Shown here: positions 17,267 to 26,249 of the stretch, one piece after another
Layout: each line of letters starts with the position of its first letter
Position numbering within the stretch: the first letter of the stretch is position 1
DNA from: Woeseiaceae bacterium
Lineage (GTDB): Bacteria > Pseudomonadota > Gammaproteobacteria > Steroidobacterales > Woeseiaceae
Assembly (NCBI GenBank): GCA_021773095.1
Contig: JAJFKR010000020.1
Coordinates: 124,001 to 188,000, forward strand
DNA: 64,000 nucleotides
Direction of reading: 5' to 3'
The notes under the pieces: generated by a model
The model's input: the letters and a program-made list of their open reading frames with translations, nothing else
What the model was told of the DNA's origin: nothing
Databases searched by the model: none
Position numbers and translations under genes: made by a program

Positions 17267-18274
17267 CTACTTAACCTGTGTCAGCCAATCGTGCGTATCA
17301 GCCGCCAGCCCATACTGAATATCCTGCAGTACCTTACGGAGTTTTTCCGTATTTGGACCGGCGTCACCATCGCGAACCTTGAACTCTTCGCCGCGATATA
17401 CCAGCGTGCCAACCGGCGCCAGACAGGCCGCCGTACCGGACAGCGCTGCTTCATGTGTTGTCACCAGCTGCAAAAGCTCCGTCACGGTAAATTCCCGCTC
17501 ATTCACCTGGTAACCCAGATCGGCAGCGAGCTTCAATACCGAGTCCCGCGTCATTCCATGCAAGAACGTACTGTCGAGCGGCTTCGTAATAACTTCGTCA
17601 TCGCTGATTAACAGGAAGTTGGCGGCACCCGTTTCCTGCACGTCTCCGTTCGGACAAAACAACACCTGATCAACACCGTATTTCTCCTTGGCCTCGAGCG
17701 TCGGTCCGAGCGCCGCCGCATAATTACCGCCGGTCTTGGTGCTGCCGAGCTGCTCGGTAGAACGCGCACGTTCCTCTTCAACGAGCAATTTCAATGTCGA
17801 TGCGCCCCCCGAGAAATAGTCACCGACCGGCGAGGCCAGGACGAATAACGTTGCCTCTGAAGAAGGGGCCGCTGCCGCGCCTATGTTTTCCAGCGTACCG
17901 ATGAGTGTCGGTCGCAAATACAGCGAACTGGGAGGAGCGGGGATATCATCGACATGGTGCGCGACAAGGTCTCTCACCATCTCGGCGAGCATCCCGGCGT
18001 CGGGCACGGGTAGTCGCAAAGACGCCGCACTTTTTTGCATACGCGCGACATGATCTTTCAAGCGATAAATTCGCGCCTTACCGTCATCCCAGCGATAGGC
18101 TTTGAAGCCTTCAAAGCAGGTGCTTGCGTAGTGAAAAACGTGCGAAGCCGGGTGCATTGGCAACGGTTTTAGTGGCTCTATCGAAGACGCCTGCCAGGCG
18201 CCGTCCTCATAACGGGCGATCGCGATATGATCGCAAAACTCTGTGCCGAACTGGCCCATGGGTTTGTAACTCAA
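17267..18274 (-). CDS. ilvE: branched-chain amino acid aminotransferase
   Basis: A 335-residue PLP enzyme (fold type IV) interconverting Leu/Ile/Val and their 2-oxoacids. Diagnostic segments are FHYASTCFEGFKAYRWDDG, RLKDHVARMQKSAASLRLP, YLRPTLIGT and the PLP-lysine region STKTGGNYAAALGP. Its length and this pattern match the BCAT (eukaryotic/actinobacterial-like) subgroup more than the ~309-residue E. coli IlvE. It is a single-gene unit, back to back with nothing obvious but upstream of the XRE-cupin gene on the same strand. Its oxoacids would feed the mmsA branch nearby. Confidence 0.93.
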   Translation of the reverse strand: MSYKPMGQFGTEFCDHIAIARYEDGAWQASSIEPLKPLPMHPASHVFHYASTCFEGFKAYRWDDGKARIYRLKDHVARMQKSAASLRLPVPDAGMLAEMVRDLVAHHVDDIPAPPSSLYLRPTLIGTLENIGAAAAPSSEATLFVLASPVGDYFSGGASTLKLLVEEERARSTEQLGSTKTGGNYAAALGPTLEAKEKYGVDQVLFCPNGDVQETGAANFLLISDDEVITKPLDSTFLHGMTRDSVLKLAADLGYQVNEREFTVTELLQLVTTHEAALSGTAACLAPVGTLVYRGEEFKVRDGDAGPNTEKLRKVLQDIQYGLAADTHDWLTQVK

Positions 18275-18356
18275 CTGGCTGATTCAAAGGGGCGTAACTT
18301 TGCCATTATTTGGCAGTGATTGACCAGAGCCAATAGCAAATTTGTGGTAGACCGTC

Positions 18357-18905
18357 TCAGAACGTTGGTGGCGTACATGCGGTGATCAGTTCGCAGGATT
18401 CGCTCCCCGGGTTTCGGAACTGATGCGGCTGATTGCTCTTGAAGTAGTAGGCATCGCCCTTGCCCAATATCGACGTCTCATCGCCCACCGTTACCTCCAG
18501 TCGTCCGCTCAAAACGATTCCGCATTCCTCACCCTCGTGAGTGATTGCGTGCTTGCCGGTTCCTGCTCCCGGTCGGTAACGCTCCTGGATCAACTGGATC
18601 GCCCGGTTGGAGAGGTTCGCACCGACTTGCCGGAACGATACTCCACCGTCAGCAATTTCGGTCAATTCCGCAGCACGAAAGAAAACCCGGTCACGCACCT
18701 CAAACTCGTCACCAAAAAATTCACCCAGGCTTACGGGTATCCCGTCCAGCACCTTTTTCAACATACTCACGGTCGGGTTGAGCTTGCCCGCCTCTATCTG
18801 AGAAATGGTCGCGTTCGCGACGCCGGACTGTCGCGCCAGTTGCCGCTGCGACAGTTTAAGTCGCAGGCGAATACGCTTCAGTCGTTCCCCGATTTCAATG
18901 TCCAT
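18357..18905 (-). CDS. XRE-family regulator with cupin domain
   Basis: A 182-residue regulator: an N-terminal helix-turn-helix (LKRIRLRLKLSQRQLARQSGVANATISQIEAGKLNPTVSML split over residues 8-50) and a C-terminal cupin barrel (HEGEECGIVLSGRLEVTVGDE ... YYFKSNQPHQFRNPG). The family includes PuuR and other regulators sensing small amines or acids through the cupin. It is transcribed divergently from the beta-alanine-type transaminase / mmsA operon, which makes that operon its probable target. It has the usual length for the family. Confidence 0.93.
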   Translation of the reverse strand: MDIEIGERLKRIRLRLKLSQRQLARQSGVANATISQIEAGKLNPTVSMLKKVLDGIPVSLGEFFGDEFEVRDRVFFRAAELTEIADGGVSFRQVGANLSNRAIQLIQERYRPGAGTGKHAITHEGEECGIVLSGRLEVTVGDETSILGKGDAYYFKSNQPHQFRNPGSESCELITACTPPTF

Positions 18906-18925
18906 AAGTCTCTACCCGCTTGAGT

Positions 18926-18941
18926 GTTTAGCTTAATAAAC
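18926..18941. promoter_or_regulatory. candidate operator between XRE-cupin and transaminase genes
   Basis: GTTTA-N6-TAAAC is a short inverted repeat about 20 bases upstream of the regulator start, in an AT-rich 155-base divergent intergenic region. A further GTTTAAC-type half-site lies near 18999-19005. Position suits autoregulation and control of the divergent operon. Binding is inferred from position only. Confidence 0.35.
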
Positions 18942-19060
18942 ATTTTCCAGCCTGTGCACAATAAAATCAACAACTTAGATTTCCTAACGTAACTGATTGT
19001 TTAACATCCTGTTCCAGGCGTAAAATTCTCTCTTTGCTGATCGCACCCGGAGTCAAGCTC

Positions 19061-20383
19061 ATGAACACAGCCGCCAGTAATCTCGACGCCTACTGGATGC
19101 CCTTTACCGCGAACCGCGATTTCAAAGCGAATCCTCGCGTGATTAGCGGTGCGTCCGGGCATTACTACACCACGGACGACGGCACGAAGTTGTACGACAC
19201 GTTTTCAGGACTATGGACTTCCGGTATCGGTCACTGCCACCCAAAAATCGTCGAAGCGGTGCAGCAACAGGTTGCAACCCTCGACTATTGCATGTCGTTC
19301 CAGGTTACGAACAACAAGGCGATCGAGTTGGCCAATCGCGTTTGCAAAATGGCGCCCGATGGAATCGATCACTGTTTTTTTACGAACTCCGGATCGGAGT
19401 CGGTTGATACTGCGTTAAAAATCGCTCTTGGCTATCACCGCGCTCGCGGTGAAGGCAACCGTACCCGGCTCATTGGTCGCGAACGTGGCTATCACGGCGT
19501 CAATTTTGGCGGTATGTCCGTCGGCGGCATGCTCCCGAACCGCAAAGTATTCAGTGCCAACCTGATACCTGGCGTGGATCACATTCGCCATACGCACGAC
19601 CCGGAACGCAATGCGTTTTCACGTGGATTACCCGAGTACGGCATCGAGCTCGCTGAGGATCTGGAGCGACTCTGCGCGCTTCACGACGGTAGCAATATTG
19701 CTGCGGTGATCGTCGAGCCCGTCGCAGGTTCCGCCGGCGTGCTTCCGCCACCGCCCGGTTACCTCAAGCGCCTCAGGGAAATCTGCGATCAGCACGGCAT
19801 TTTGCTGATATTTGATGAGGTGATCACAGCGTTTGGTCGTGTAGGTACTCCGTTCGGCGCCGATCGTTTTGGCGTCACACCGGATATCATTACGACCGCG
19901 AAAGGGCTCACGAACGGGGTCATCCCGATGGGTGCCGTACTGGTTCGCGACTCGGTTCACGATACGTTTATGCAGGGCCCGGAAAATATGGTCGAACTGT
20001 TCCACGGCTACACGTACTCCGGGCACCCGGTCGCAGCCGCCGCCGGCCTTGCGGCGATGGATGTCTACGAAGAGGAAGGCATATTCGAGCAGGCGGCGAA
20101 TCTGGAGCAGCATTTTGAAGACTTATTGCATTCGTTTTCTGATCAAAAGCACGTCGCCGATATCCGTACGTTCGGACTGATGGGCGCCATAGAAATGTCG
20201 CCACGTGAGGGAGCCGCTGGTGCCCGCGGTGGTGTAGCACACAAGCAATGCTTCTGGGATGAGAATATTGTTATCCGAAACGGTATGGACATACTGGCAT
20301 TCTCGCCCTTTTTGAATTCAAAGCCGGACGAAATGGAGCAATCATTTGCCGCCGTCCGTCGCGTACTCGACTCGATCGAGTAA
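19061..20383 (+). CDS. class III omega-aminotransferase (beta-alanine--pyruvate type)
   Basis: A PLP-dependent fold type I aminotransferase of about 440 residues. Motifs: YWMPFTANRDFK at the N-terminus (typical of beta-alanine:pyruvate transaminases), LWTSGIGHCHPKIVEAV, FTNSGSESVDTALKIA, LLIFDEVITAFGRVG and the PLP-lysine ITTAKGLTNGVIPMG. It likely converts beta-alanine (or another omega-amine) plus pyruvate to malonate semialdehyde plus alanine. I chose the ATG at 19061; the frame continues nine codons upstream to another start that lacks similarity. It is followed 20 bases later by mmsA, which oxidises the semialdehyde product, so the pair forms a catabolic operon. Confidence 0.92.
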   Translation: MNTAASNLDAYWMPFTANRDFKANPRVISGASGHYYTTDDGTKLYDTFSGLWTSGIGHCHPKIVEAVQQQVATLDYCMSFQVTNNKAIELANRVCKMAPDGIDHCFFTNSGSESVDTALKIALGYHRARGEGNRTRLIGRERGYHGVNFGGMSVGGMLPNRKVFSANLIPGVDHIRHTHDPERNAFSRGLPEYGIELAEDLERLCALHDGSNIAAVIVEPVAGSAGVLPPPPGYLKRLREICDQHGILLIFDEVITAFGRVGTPFGADRFGVTPDIITTAKGLTNGVIPMGAVLVRDSVHDTFMQGPENMVELFHGYTYSGHPVAAAAGLAAMDVYEEEGIFEQAANLEQHFEDLLHSFSDQKHVADIRTFGLMGAIEMSPREGAAGARGGVAHKQCFWDENIVIRNGMDILAFSPFLNSKPDEMEQSFAAVRRVLDSIE

Positions 20384-20403
20384 GCAAACCCTGGAGATGC
20401 ACC

Positions 20404-21909
20404 ATGAACGCTAGCAAGATTCTCGGCCACTTCATCAACAATGTGGACGTCGCCGATGACAACCGTCCTCAGCCAATATCCAATCCCGCAACCGGCGAGA
20501 CCACCCGACACGTTGCTATGGCGTCGAAAGAAACGGTCGAAAGCGCAATAGCGGCTGCAGAGGCAGCATTCCCCGCATGGCGCAATACGCCACCGGCCAA
20601 ACGAGCCCGCATCATGTTCAGGTTCAAGCAGTTGCTCGAGGAACACGCTGATGAAATCTCCGCTGCCATTACCGACGAACACGGCAAAGTATTCGATGAT
20701 GCGATGGGAGAATTCGGTCGCGGTGTTGAGGTCGTCGATTACGCCTGCGGCATTCCGGAATTGCTCAAGGGCGAATACTCGAAAAATGTTGGCCCGGGCA
20801 TTGATAGTTGGTCTGACTTTCAGCCACTGGGGGTTGTCGCTGGAATCACGCCCTTTAACTTTCCAGCCATGGTGCCAATGTGGATGTACCCAATGGCGAT
20901 CGCCTGCGGCAACACGTTTGTTCTAAAGCCATCGGAAAAAGATCCAACAGCACCAATGATCGCGGCACGTTTGTTGAAAGAGGCGGGATTGCCAGATGGC
21001 GTTTTCAACCTCGTTAACGGCGACAAGGAAGCGGTCGATACATTACTGAACGATGACCGCACACAGGCCGTCAGTTTCGTTGGCTCCACACCCATCGCCG
21101 AGTACATCTACAGCACTGGCACCAGCAACGGCAAGCGTGTTCAGGCTTTGGGAGGCGCAAAAAACCACGCCATCGTCATGCCGGACGCGGACATCGATAA
21201 TGCCGTCAACGCGCTCATTGGCGCGGCATTCGGCTCCTGCGGCGAGCGCTGTATGGCGATTTCCGTTGCGGTTTGTGTCGGCGACGAAGTCGCAGACTCT
21301 GTCGTCAGCAAACTACAGGCCGAAATCGCTGATCTCAAGGTTGGTGCGGGCACCGATGTCTCCAATCACATGGGCCCGCTGGTCACCAAAGTGCACTACG
21401 ACAAGGTGCGAGGCTATGTCGACCTGGGCATCGAAGAAGGTGCCAGTCTCGTCGTAGATGGTCGTGATCTTGTTGTTGACGGACACGAAGACGGTTTCTT
21501 CCTCGGCCCGTGCCTGTTCGATAACGTGACGTCAGACATGCGTATTCACCAGGAAGAGATCTTCGGCCCGGTACTGTGCGTCGTGCGTGCGGAATCTGAA
21601 GAACAAGCCATGCAACTCATCAACGATCACGAGTACGGCAACGGTACCTGCATCTTTACGCGCGACGGCGAGGCCGCACGTTACTTTGCTGACAACATTA
21701 AGGTCGGCATGGTTGGGATCAATGTTCCGCTGCCCGTTCCGGTCTCCTACCACAGCTTCGGCGGCTGGAAACGCTCACTGTTTGGCGACCTGTTCGCTTA
21801 CGGTCCTGACAGCGTGAGGTTTTACACGCGCCGCAAGACGATCACGCAACGTTGGCCATCCGGCGGCGTTCGCGAGAAGGCTCAATTCTCGTTCCCGGGT
21901 CGCCAATAA
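20404..21909 (+). CDS. mmsA: methylmalonate-semialdehyde dehydrogenase (CoA-acylating)
   Basis: A 501-residue aldehyde dehydrogenase of the MMSDH type, converting (methyl)malonate semialdehyde to propionyl- or acetyl-CoA. Features: PLGVVAGITPFNFPAMVPMWM, LKPSEKDPTAPM, FVGSTPIAEYIYSTG, the LGGAKNHAIVMPDADID segment (MMSDH has Asn here where most ALDHs use a general-base Glu) and the catalytic cysteine in GSCGERCMAISVAV. Length matches the family. Co-transcribed with the transaminase. Confidence 0.96.
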   Translation: MNASKILGHFINNVDVADDNRPQPISNPATGETTRHVAMASKETVESAIAAAEAAFPAWRNTPPAKRARIMFRFKQLLEEHADEISAAITDEHGKVFDDAMGEFGRGVEVVDYACGIPELLKGEYSKNVGPGIDSWSDFQPLGVVAGITPFNFPAMVPMWMYPMAIACGNTFVLKPSEKDPTAPMIAARLLKEAGLPDGVFNLVNGDKEAVDTLLNDDRTQAVSFVGSTPIAEYIYSTGTSNGKRVQALGGAKNHAIVMPDADIDNAVNALIGAAFGSCGERCMAISVAVCVGDEVADSVVSKLQAEIADLKVGAGTDVSNHMGPLVTKVHYDKVRGYVDLGIEEGASLVVDGRDLVVDGHEDGFFLGPCLFDNVTSDMRIHQEEIFGPVLCVVRAESEEQAMQLINDHEYGNGTCIFTRDGEAARYFADNIKVGMVGINVPLPVPVSYHSFGGWKRSLFGDLFAYGPDSVRFYTRRKTITQRWPSGGVREKAQFSFPGRQ

Positions 21910-21958
21910 GGTTCCAATCGAGGGTACAATCGCTGTCCCAACTCATTCGGAGACAGCA

Positions 21959-22834
21959 ATGAAAAAACCGGCCTTGCTACTAATGCTTATGGCGCCACTG
22001 GCGTTTGCTCAGGACTGGATGGCAACGTCATTCGAGCATACGGAGGTCGCGCCCGACATTTTTATGTTATCCGGCGCAGAGGGGAAGTCTTCGGGTGGCA
22101 ATATCTCATTGCTGACGGGCGACGAATACGTTGTGCTGATCGACGACAGCTTCGCTCCAATCGGACCGGCATTGTTCGAAAAGATAGAGGCTTTGGCGGG
22201 CCGGCCCGCTGACTTCATCATCAATACACACGCGCATGGCGACCACACGGGGTCAAACCAATTCCAGGCCGAAAAAGGCGCGACAATCGTCGCGCATGAC
22301 AATCTGCGTAGCCGGATGGAAGGCGATCCCAATCAAAATACCGGCCCCGGCGCGCTGCCAATTATCACGTTTTCTGAAGAAATGACGTTTCACGTCAATG
22401 GCCAGCAAGCCTATGTGTTTCATATTCCAACGGCACACACCGATGGCGATGCTGCAATTCTGTTTCGGGAAGCTAACGTCATAGCATCCGGTGACTTGTT
22501 GTTCCGCGGCATATTTCCGTTTATCGATCTTGACAGCGGTGGCGATGTGACGGGCTACAAAGCCGGAATGCAGAAGCTGATCGACATGTCAGACGATGAA
22601 ACGAAATTCATTTCCGGTCACGGTCCCGTCGGCACGCGCGCGGGCATCAAAGCCGATCTGGCTATGCTTGTTGACGCCGAGGCTCGCGTAAAAGCTCTTG
22701 TAGACAAAGGTATGAGTAAAGAAGATATTGTTGCCGCCAACCCGCTGAGCATCTATCACGACGAATACAACTGGGCCTTCATCACTACAGAGCGCATGAC
22801 ACAAACGTTAATCCGCTCACTGACCACGGACTAG
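21959..22834 (+). CDS. exported metallo-beta-lactamase-fold hydrolase
   Basis: A 291-residue protein with a cleavable signal peptide (MKKPALLLMLMAPLAFA-Q) and MBL motif NTHAHGDHTGSNQ (H-x-H-x-D-H), a downstream His in HIPTAHTDGDA and a third in FISGHGPVG, giving the di-zinc ligand set. It resembles periplasmic class B-like or quinoprotein relay/lactonase-type MBL proteins; substrate unknown. It lies 49 bases after mmsA and 7 bases before the M20 peptidase gene, suggesting joint transcription. Confidence 0.87.
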   Translation: MKKPALLLMLMAPLAFAQDWMATSFEHTEVAPDIFMLSGAEGKSSGGNISLLTGDEYVVLIDDSFAPIGPALFEKIEALAGRPADFIINTHAHGDHTGSNQFQAEKGATIVAHDNLRSRMEGDPNQNTGPGALPIITFSEEMTFHVNGQQAYVFHIPTAHTDGDAAILFREANVIASGDLLFRGIFPFIDLDSGGDVTGYKAGMQKLIDMSDDETKFISGHGPVGTRAGIKADLAMLVDAEARVKALVDKGMSKEDIVAANPLSIYHDEYNWAFITTERMTQTLIRSLTTD

Positions 22835-22841
22835 AACGAAA

Positions 22842-24248
22842 ATGAACCATAAGAAAACCGCGGAATTCGTCAACGGCATGTGGGACTCGGAGATCATTCC
22901 GCAAATCTCCGAGTACATTAAGGTTCCCAACAAGTCGCCGCACTTTGACCCCGACTGGGAGCAACATGGACACATGGAGACAGCCGTCGCCATGCTCGAA
23001 GCGTGGTGCAAGACTCAGCCCATCAAAGACATGTCGCTCGAAATAGTGCGCCTTGACGGTCGTACACCCATTTTATTCATCGACATACCCGGCGACTCGG
23101 ACGAAGTCGTGCTGCTCTACGGCCATTACGACAAACAACCCGAGTTCAGCGGTTGGGATGATGATCTTGATCCATGGACGCCCACTATCAGGGACGGCAA
23201 GCTCTACGGGCGCGGTGGCGCCGATGACGGCTATTCGACCTTCGGTTCACTAACCGCCATTCGCGCACTGCAGGAACAGGGGATTCCACACGCACATTGC
23301 GTCGTCATCATTGAAGGTTGCGAGGAAAGTGGCAGCTTCGATTTGCCGTATTACATTGATTTGCTTGAAGATAGAATCGGCTCGCCCGACCTGGTCGTTT
23401 GTCTGGACGCGGAGTGTGGCAACTACGACCAATTATGGTGCACGACGTCTTTGCGCGGCAATCTTACCGGAACCTTGCGAGTCGATGTGCTAACCGAGGG
23501 CGTGCACTCGGGAACCGCAAGCGGCGTTGTACCGTCGAGCTTTCGAACGGCACGACAGCTGATCAGCCGTATCGAAAATGAGTCCAGTGGACAGATTCTC
23601 ATCGAAGGACTGCACGTTGAGATTCCACAGCAGCGTATGGAACAGGCGGGTCTCGCAGCCGAAACGCTGCAGGAACTGACCTACGAGAAGTTTCCCTGGG
23701 CAGTAACAGACCCTGCACCCAGTGAGTCACATACCGAGCTCCTGCTAAATAATACGTGGCGTCCGACGTTGTCGGTGACCGGTGCGGAGGGTTTACCGGC
23801 GATGATTGATGCAGGCAACGTACAGCTCCCGTACGTAAAGCTGAAGCTATCGTTCCGACTACCGCCAACCTGTGATGCCGATGATGCAGCGACCGCCGTC
23901 AAAGCAGCGCTTGAAGCCGATACACCACCGCTTGCGCTGGTGTCTTTCGATGTCGAGTCCACCATGGCAGGGTGGAATGCACCCGAAGTAGCGGCCTGGC
24001 TGGAGGCTTCGATGCATAAAGCATCGGAGGCGTTCTTCGGCAAACCGTCCATGTACATGGGAACGGGAGGAACCATTCCGTTCATGGGAATGCTGGGCGA
24101 GAGATTCCCGGAGGCACAATTCCTGATAACGGGATTATTAGGTCCGAAGTCGAATGCCCACGGTCCGAACGAGTTCCTGCACATTGAAACCGGTAAACGC
24201 CTGACCAGTTGCGTCGCGCAGGTTCTGGAGGACCACTTCAACCGTTAA
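22842..24248 (+). CDS. M20 family metallopeptidase (dipeptidase)
   Basis: A 468-residue zinc peptidase of clan MH. The metal-binding and catalytic motifs are LLYGHYDKQPE (His and Asp), GRGGADDGYSTF (bridging Asp) and IEGCEESGS (catalytic Glu-Glu), with a C-terminal ligand in LLGPKSNAHGPNEF. The long lid domain is present in the middle. No signal peptide, so probably cytosolic. Homologues include carnosine-dipeptidase-like enzymes; a role in releasing beta-alanine from dipeptides such as carnosine would fit the upstream beta-alanine transaminase operon, but that is inference. Confidence 0.92.
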   Translation: MNHKKTAEFVNGMWDSEIIPQISEYIKVPNKSPHFDPDWEQHGHMETAVAMLEAWCKTQPIKDMSLEIVRLDGRTPILFIDIPGDSDEVVLLYGHYDKQPEFSGWDDDLDPWTPTIRDGKLYGRGGADDGYSTFGSLTAIRALQEQGIPHAHCVVIIEGCEESGSFDLPYYIDLLEDRIGSPDLVVCLDAECGNYDQLWCTTSLRGNLTGTLRVDVLTEGVHSGTASGVVPSSFRTARQLISRIENESSGQILIEGLHVEIPQQRMEQAGLAAETLQELTYEKFPWAVTDPAPSESHTELLLNNTWRPTLSVTGAEGLPAMIDAGNVQLPYVKLKLSFRLPPTCDADDAATAVKAALEADTPPLALVSFDVESTMAGWNAPEVAAWLEASMHKASEAFFGKPSMYMGTGGTIPFMGMLGERFPEAQFLITGLLGPKSNAHGPNEFLHIETGKRLTSCVAQVLEDHFNR

Positions 24249-24254
24249 GTATGT

Positions 24255-25109
24255 TCAGGACCTGCTGTACGTCAATGCCGTAATCTGCTCGGAAATCAGC
24301 CCGATCAGAAAAACGATGACGGCGGCGCTGAACATCAACATGCTCATGTTGGTGAAGCGGCCCGCTGTGAGGTAGGTATAGACGTAATAGCTGGCGCCTG
24401 TCGCGAAAAACAGTCCGCTGACAGGCAGAAAAATCTTCAGCGGTGAATAAAGCGTCGCAACCTTGAAGATGATAATCATGAACCGGACGCCGTCGCGTAT
24501 CGGTCGAATGTGGCTCTTGCCAACACGCGTCGCCGCAGTAATCGGTTCAAAAGTTACCGGATATCCACTGCGCAGGAACGCCATGGTGATCGTCGTTGGG
24601 TATGAAAAGCCGTTCGGAAGTAAATACAGAAACTGTTTGAACTTGTCCGCTCGCGCCACACGAAACCCGGACGTCAAATCGAGGATCTTGCGACCGCTCA
24701 TCATCGATGCGATTCCGTTGTATAAACCGTTCGCGAACCAACGACCGACACTCGCATGCGATCCCGTACCCCTGGCACCAATCGCCATGTCGTAACCATT
24801 ATCGAGCTGTTCAAGTAGTGGTGCGAGCTCGGCGGCATCGTGCTGACCATCACCGTCCATGAACGCGATGACATCACCGCTGGCGGCTCGCGCACCGGAC
24901 TTGATCGCAGCGCCGTTACCCAGACTTTCCGGATGATTGACAACTGTCGCCCCGGCTTCTGCGGCAACAGCGGCCGTGTCATCGCTGGAACCGTCATTCA
25001 CGACAATGATTTCTGCATCTGCAAACTGCTCGCGTGCTTTCCCTACAACGGCGCCGATTGCACCGCCCTCATTTTTGGCAGGAATTACCAGGGATAATGT
25101 CATAGTCAT
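24255..25109 (-). CDS. family 2 glycosyltransferase, polyprenyl-phosphate type
   Basis: A 284-residue protein with a GT-A domain (SLVIPAKNEGGAIGAVV, IIVVNDGSSDDT, GNGAAIKSGARAASGDVIAFMDGDGQHD with the D-x-D-like metal site) and two C-terminal hydrophobic segments (IFLPVSGLFFATGASYYVYTYL; LMFSAAVIVFLIGLISEQI). This is the layout of dolichyl/undecaprenyl-phosphate mannose or glucose synthases, acting at the inner face of the membrane. It is the last gene after oadGAB on the minus strand, 7 bases from oadB, but no functional link is evident. Confidence 0.9.
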   Translation of the reverse strand: MTMTLSLVIPAKNEGGAIGAVVGKAREQFADAEIIVVNDGSSDDTAAVAAEAGATVVNHPESLGNGAAIKSGARAASGDVIAFMDGDGQHDAAELAPLLEQLDNGYDMAIGARGTGSHASVGRWFANGLYNGIASMMSGRKILDLTSGFRVARADKFKQFLYLLPNGFSYPTTITMAFLRSGYPVTFEPITAATRVGKSHIRPIRDGVRFMIIIFKVATLYSPLKIFLPVSGLFFATGASYYVYTYLTAGRFTNMSMLMFSAAVIVFLIGLISEQITALTYSRS

Positions 25110-25116
25110 TTTTCCA

Positions 25117-26247
25117 TCAGGATGCGAACATGATCATGATACCCGCAGCAACCGCCGAACCGATCACGCCGGCGACGTTGGGACCCATGGCATGCATCAG
25201 CAGAATGTTTTGTGGGTTGGCTTCGAGTCCAACCTTGTTGGCGACCCGGGCCGCCATTGGCACGGCCGATACGCCGGCGGCGCCGATCAACGGATTGATT
25301 GGCGTGCTGGATATTTTGTTGAGTGCCTTGCCCATCAACAGGCCGCTTGCGGTGCCGATGGCAAACGCGACCATGCCAAGCAGCAAAATACTCAGCGTAC
25401 TCCAGTCGAGGAACTGTTCTGCGCTGAGCTTCGAGCCAACGGCAAGCCCAAGGAATATTGTCACGATGTTTATCAGTGCGTTTTGCGTCGTATCCGAAAG
25501 TCTGTCAACGACGCCACACTCGCGCATCAGATTTCCGAAGCACAACATTCCGAGCAGTGGAGCCGCCGATGGCAATAACAAGGCGACCAGCAATAACAAC
25601 AACAGCGGGAAAATTATGCGCTCAGCCTTTGAAACGTCCCGCATCTGTACCATCTCAATCTTGCGCTCGGCCTCGGTGGTCAGGAGCTTCATGATCGGTG
25701 GCTGGATAAGTGGTACAAGCGCCATATAAGAATATGCCGCTACGGCGATCGCACCCAGCAGATCGGGCGCCAGTTTCCCGGCGACGTAGATCGCCGTTGG
25801 GCCATCAGCACCACCAATAATGCCAATTGCTGCGGCTTCACGCAGCGTGAAATCCATCAAACCCAATTCGGTTAGTCCCAGCGCGCCCAGCAGAGTCGCG
25901 AAGATTCCGAACTGTGCGGCTGCGCCGAGAAACAAGGTCTTCGGATTCGCCAGCAACGGTCCGAAATCCGTTAGCGCACCGACACCCATAAAGATGATGA
26001 GCGGAAATGCACCGGTCTCGATGCCGACCTCATAGGCCATGTGCAGCAAACCATTACCCGTCGCAATCTCTACGCCGGGTATGTTGCTAAGCAGACCACC
26101 GAAACCAATCGTGACCAGCAACAGCGGCTCGAACTTTTTTACGATACCGAGATACAGTAACAACAAGCACACGGCCAGCATGGCGACCTGACCACCTGTT
26201 ATCTGGTAGATACCAGACTCGACCCAAATCTGCCGGATCAAATCCAT
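25117..26247 (-). CDS. oadB: Na+-translocating oxaloacetate decarboxylase, beta subunit
   Basis: A 376-residue polytopic membrane protein of the OadB/MmdB/GcdB family, which decarboxylates carboxybiotin and exports Na+. It shows the repeated hydrophobic segments, the [40 protein letters not shown] signature and the conserved C-terminal [19 protein letters not shown] and [16 protein letters not shown] segments. Length is slightly shorter than the enterobacterial protein (433), as in many marine bacteria. Translated 2 bases after oadA. Confidence 0.95.
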   Translation of the reverse strand: MDLIRQIWVESGIYQITGGQVAMLAVCLLLLYLGIVKKFEPLLLVTIGFGGLLSNIPGVEIATGNGLLHMAYEVGIETGAFPLIIFMGVGALTDFGPLLANPKTLFLGAAAQFGIFATLLGALGLTELGLMDFTLREAAAIGIIGGADGPTAIYVAGKLAPDLLGAIAVAAYSYMALVPLIQPPIMKLLTTEAERKIEMVQMRDVSKAERIIFPLLLLLLVALLLPSAAPLLGMLCFGNLMRECGVVDRLSDTTQNALINIVTIFLGLAVGSKLSAEQFLDWSTLSILLLGMVAFAIGTASGLLMGKALNKISSTPINPLIGAAGVSAVPMAARVANKVGLEANPQNILLMHAMGPNVAGVIGSAVAAGIMIMFAS

Positions 26248-26249
26248 CG

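Noticed and set aside
25130-25729. 199-codon plus-strand frame within oadB
   Set aside because: Antisense shadow of a conserved membrane protein gene.
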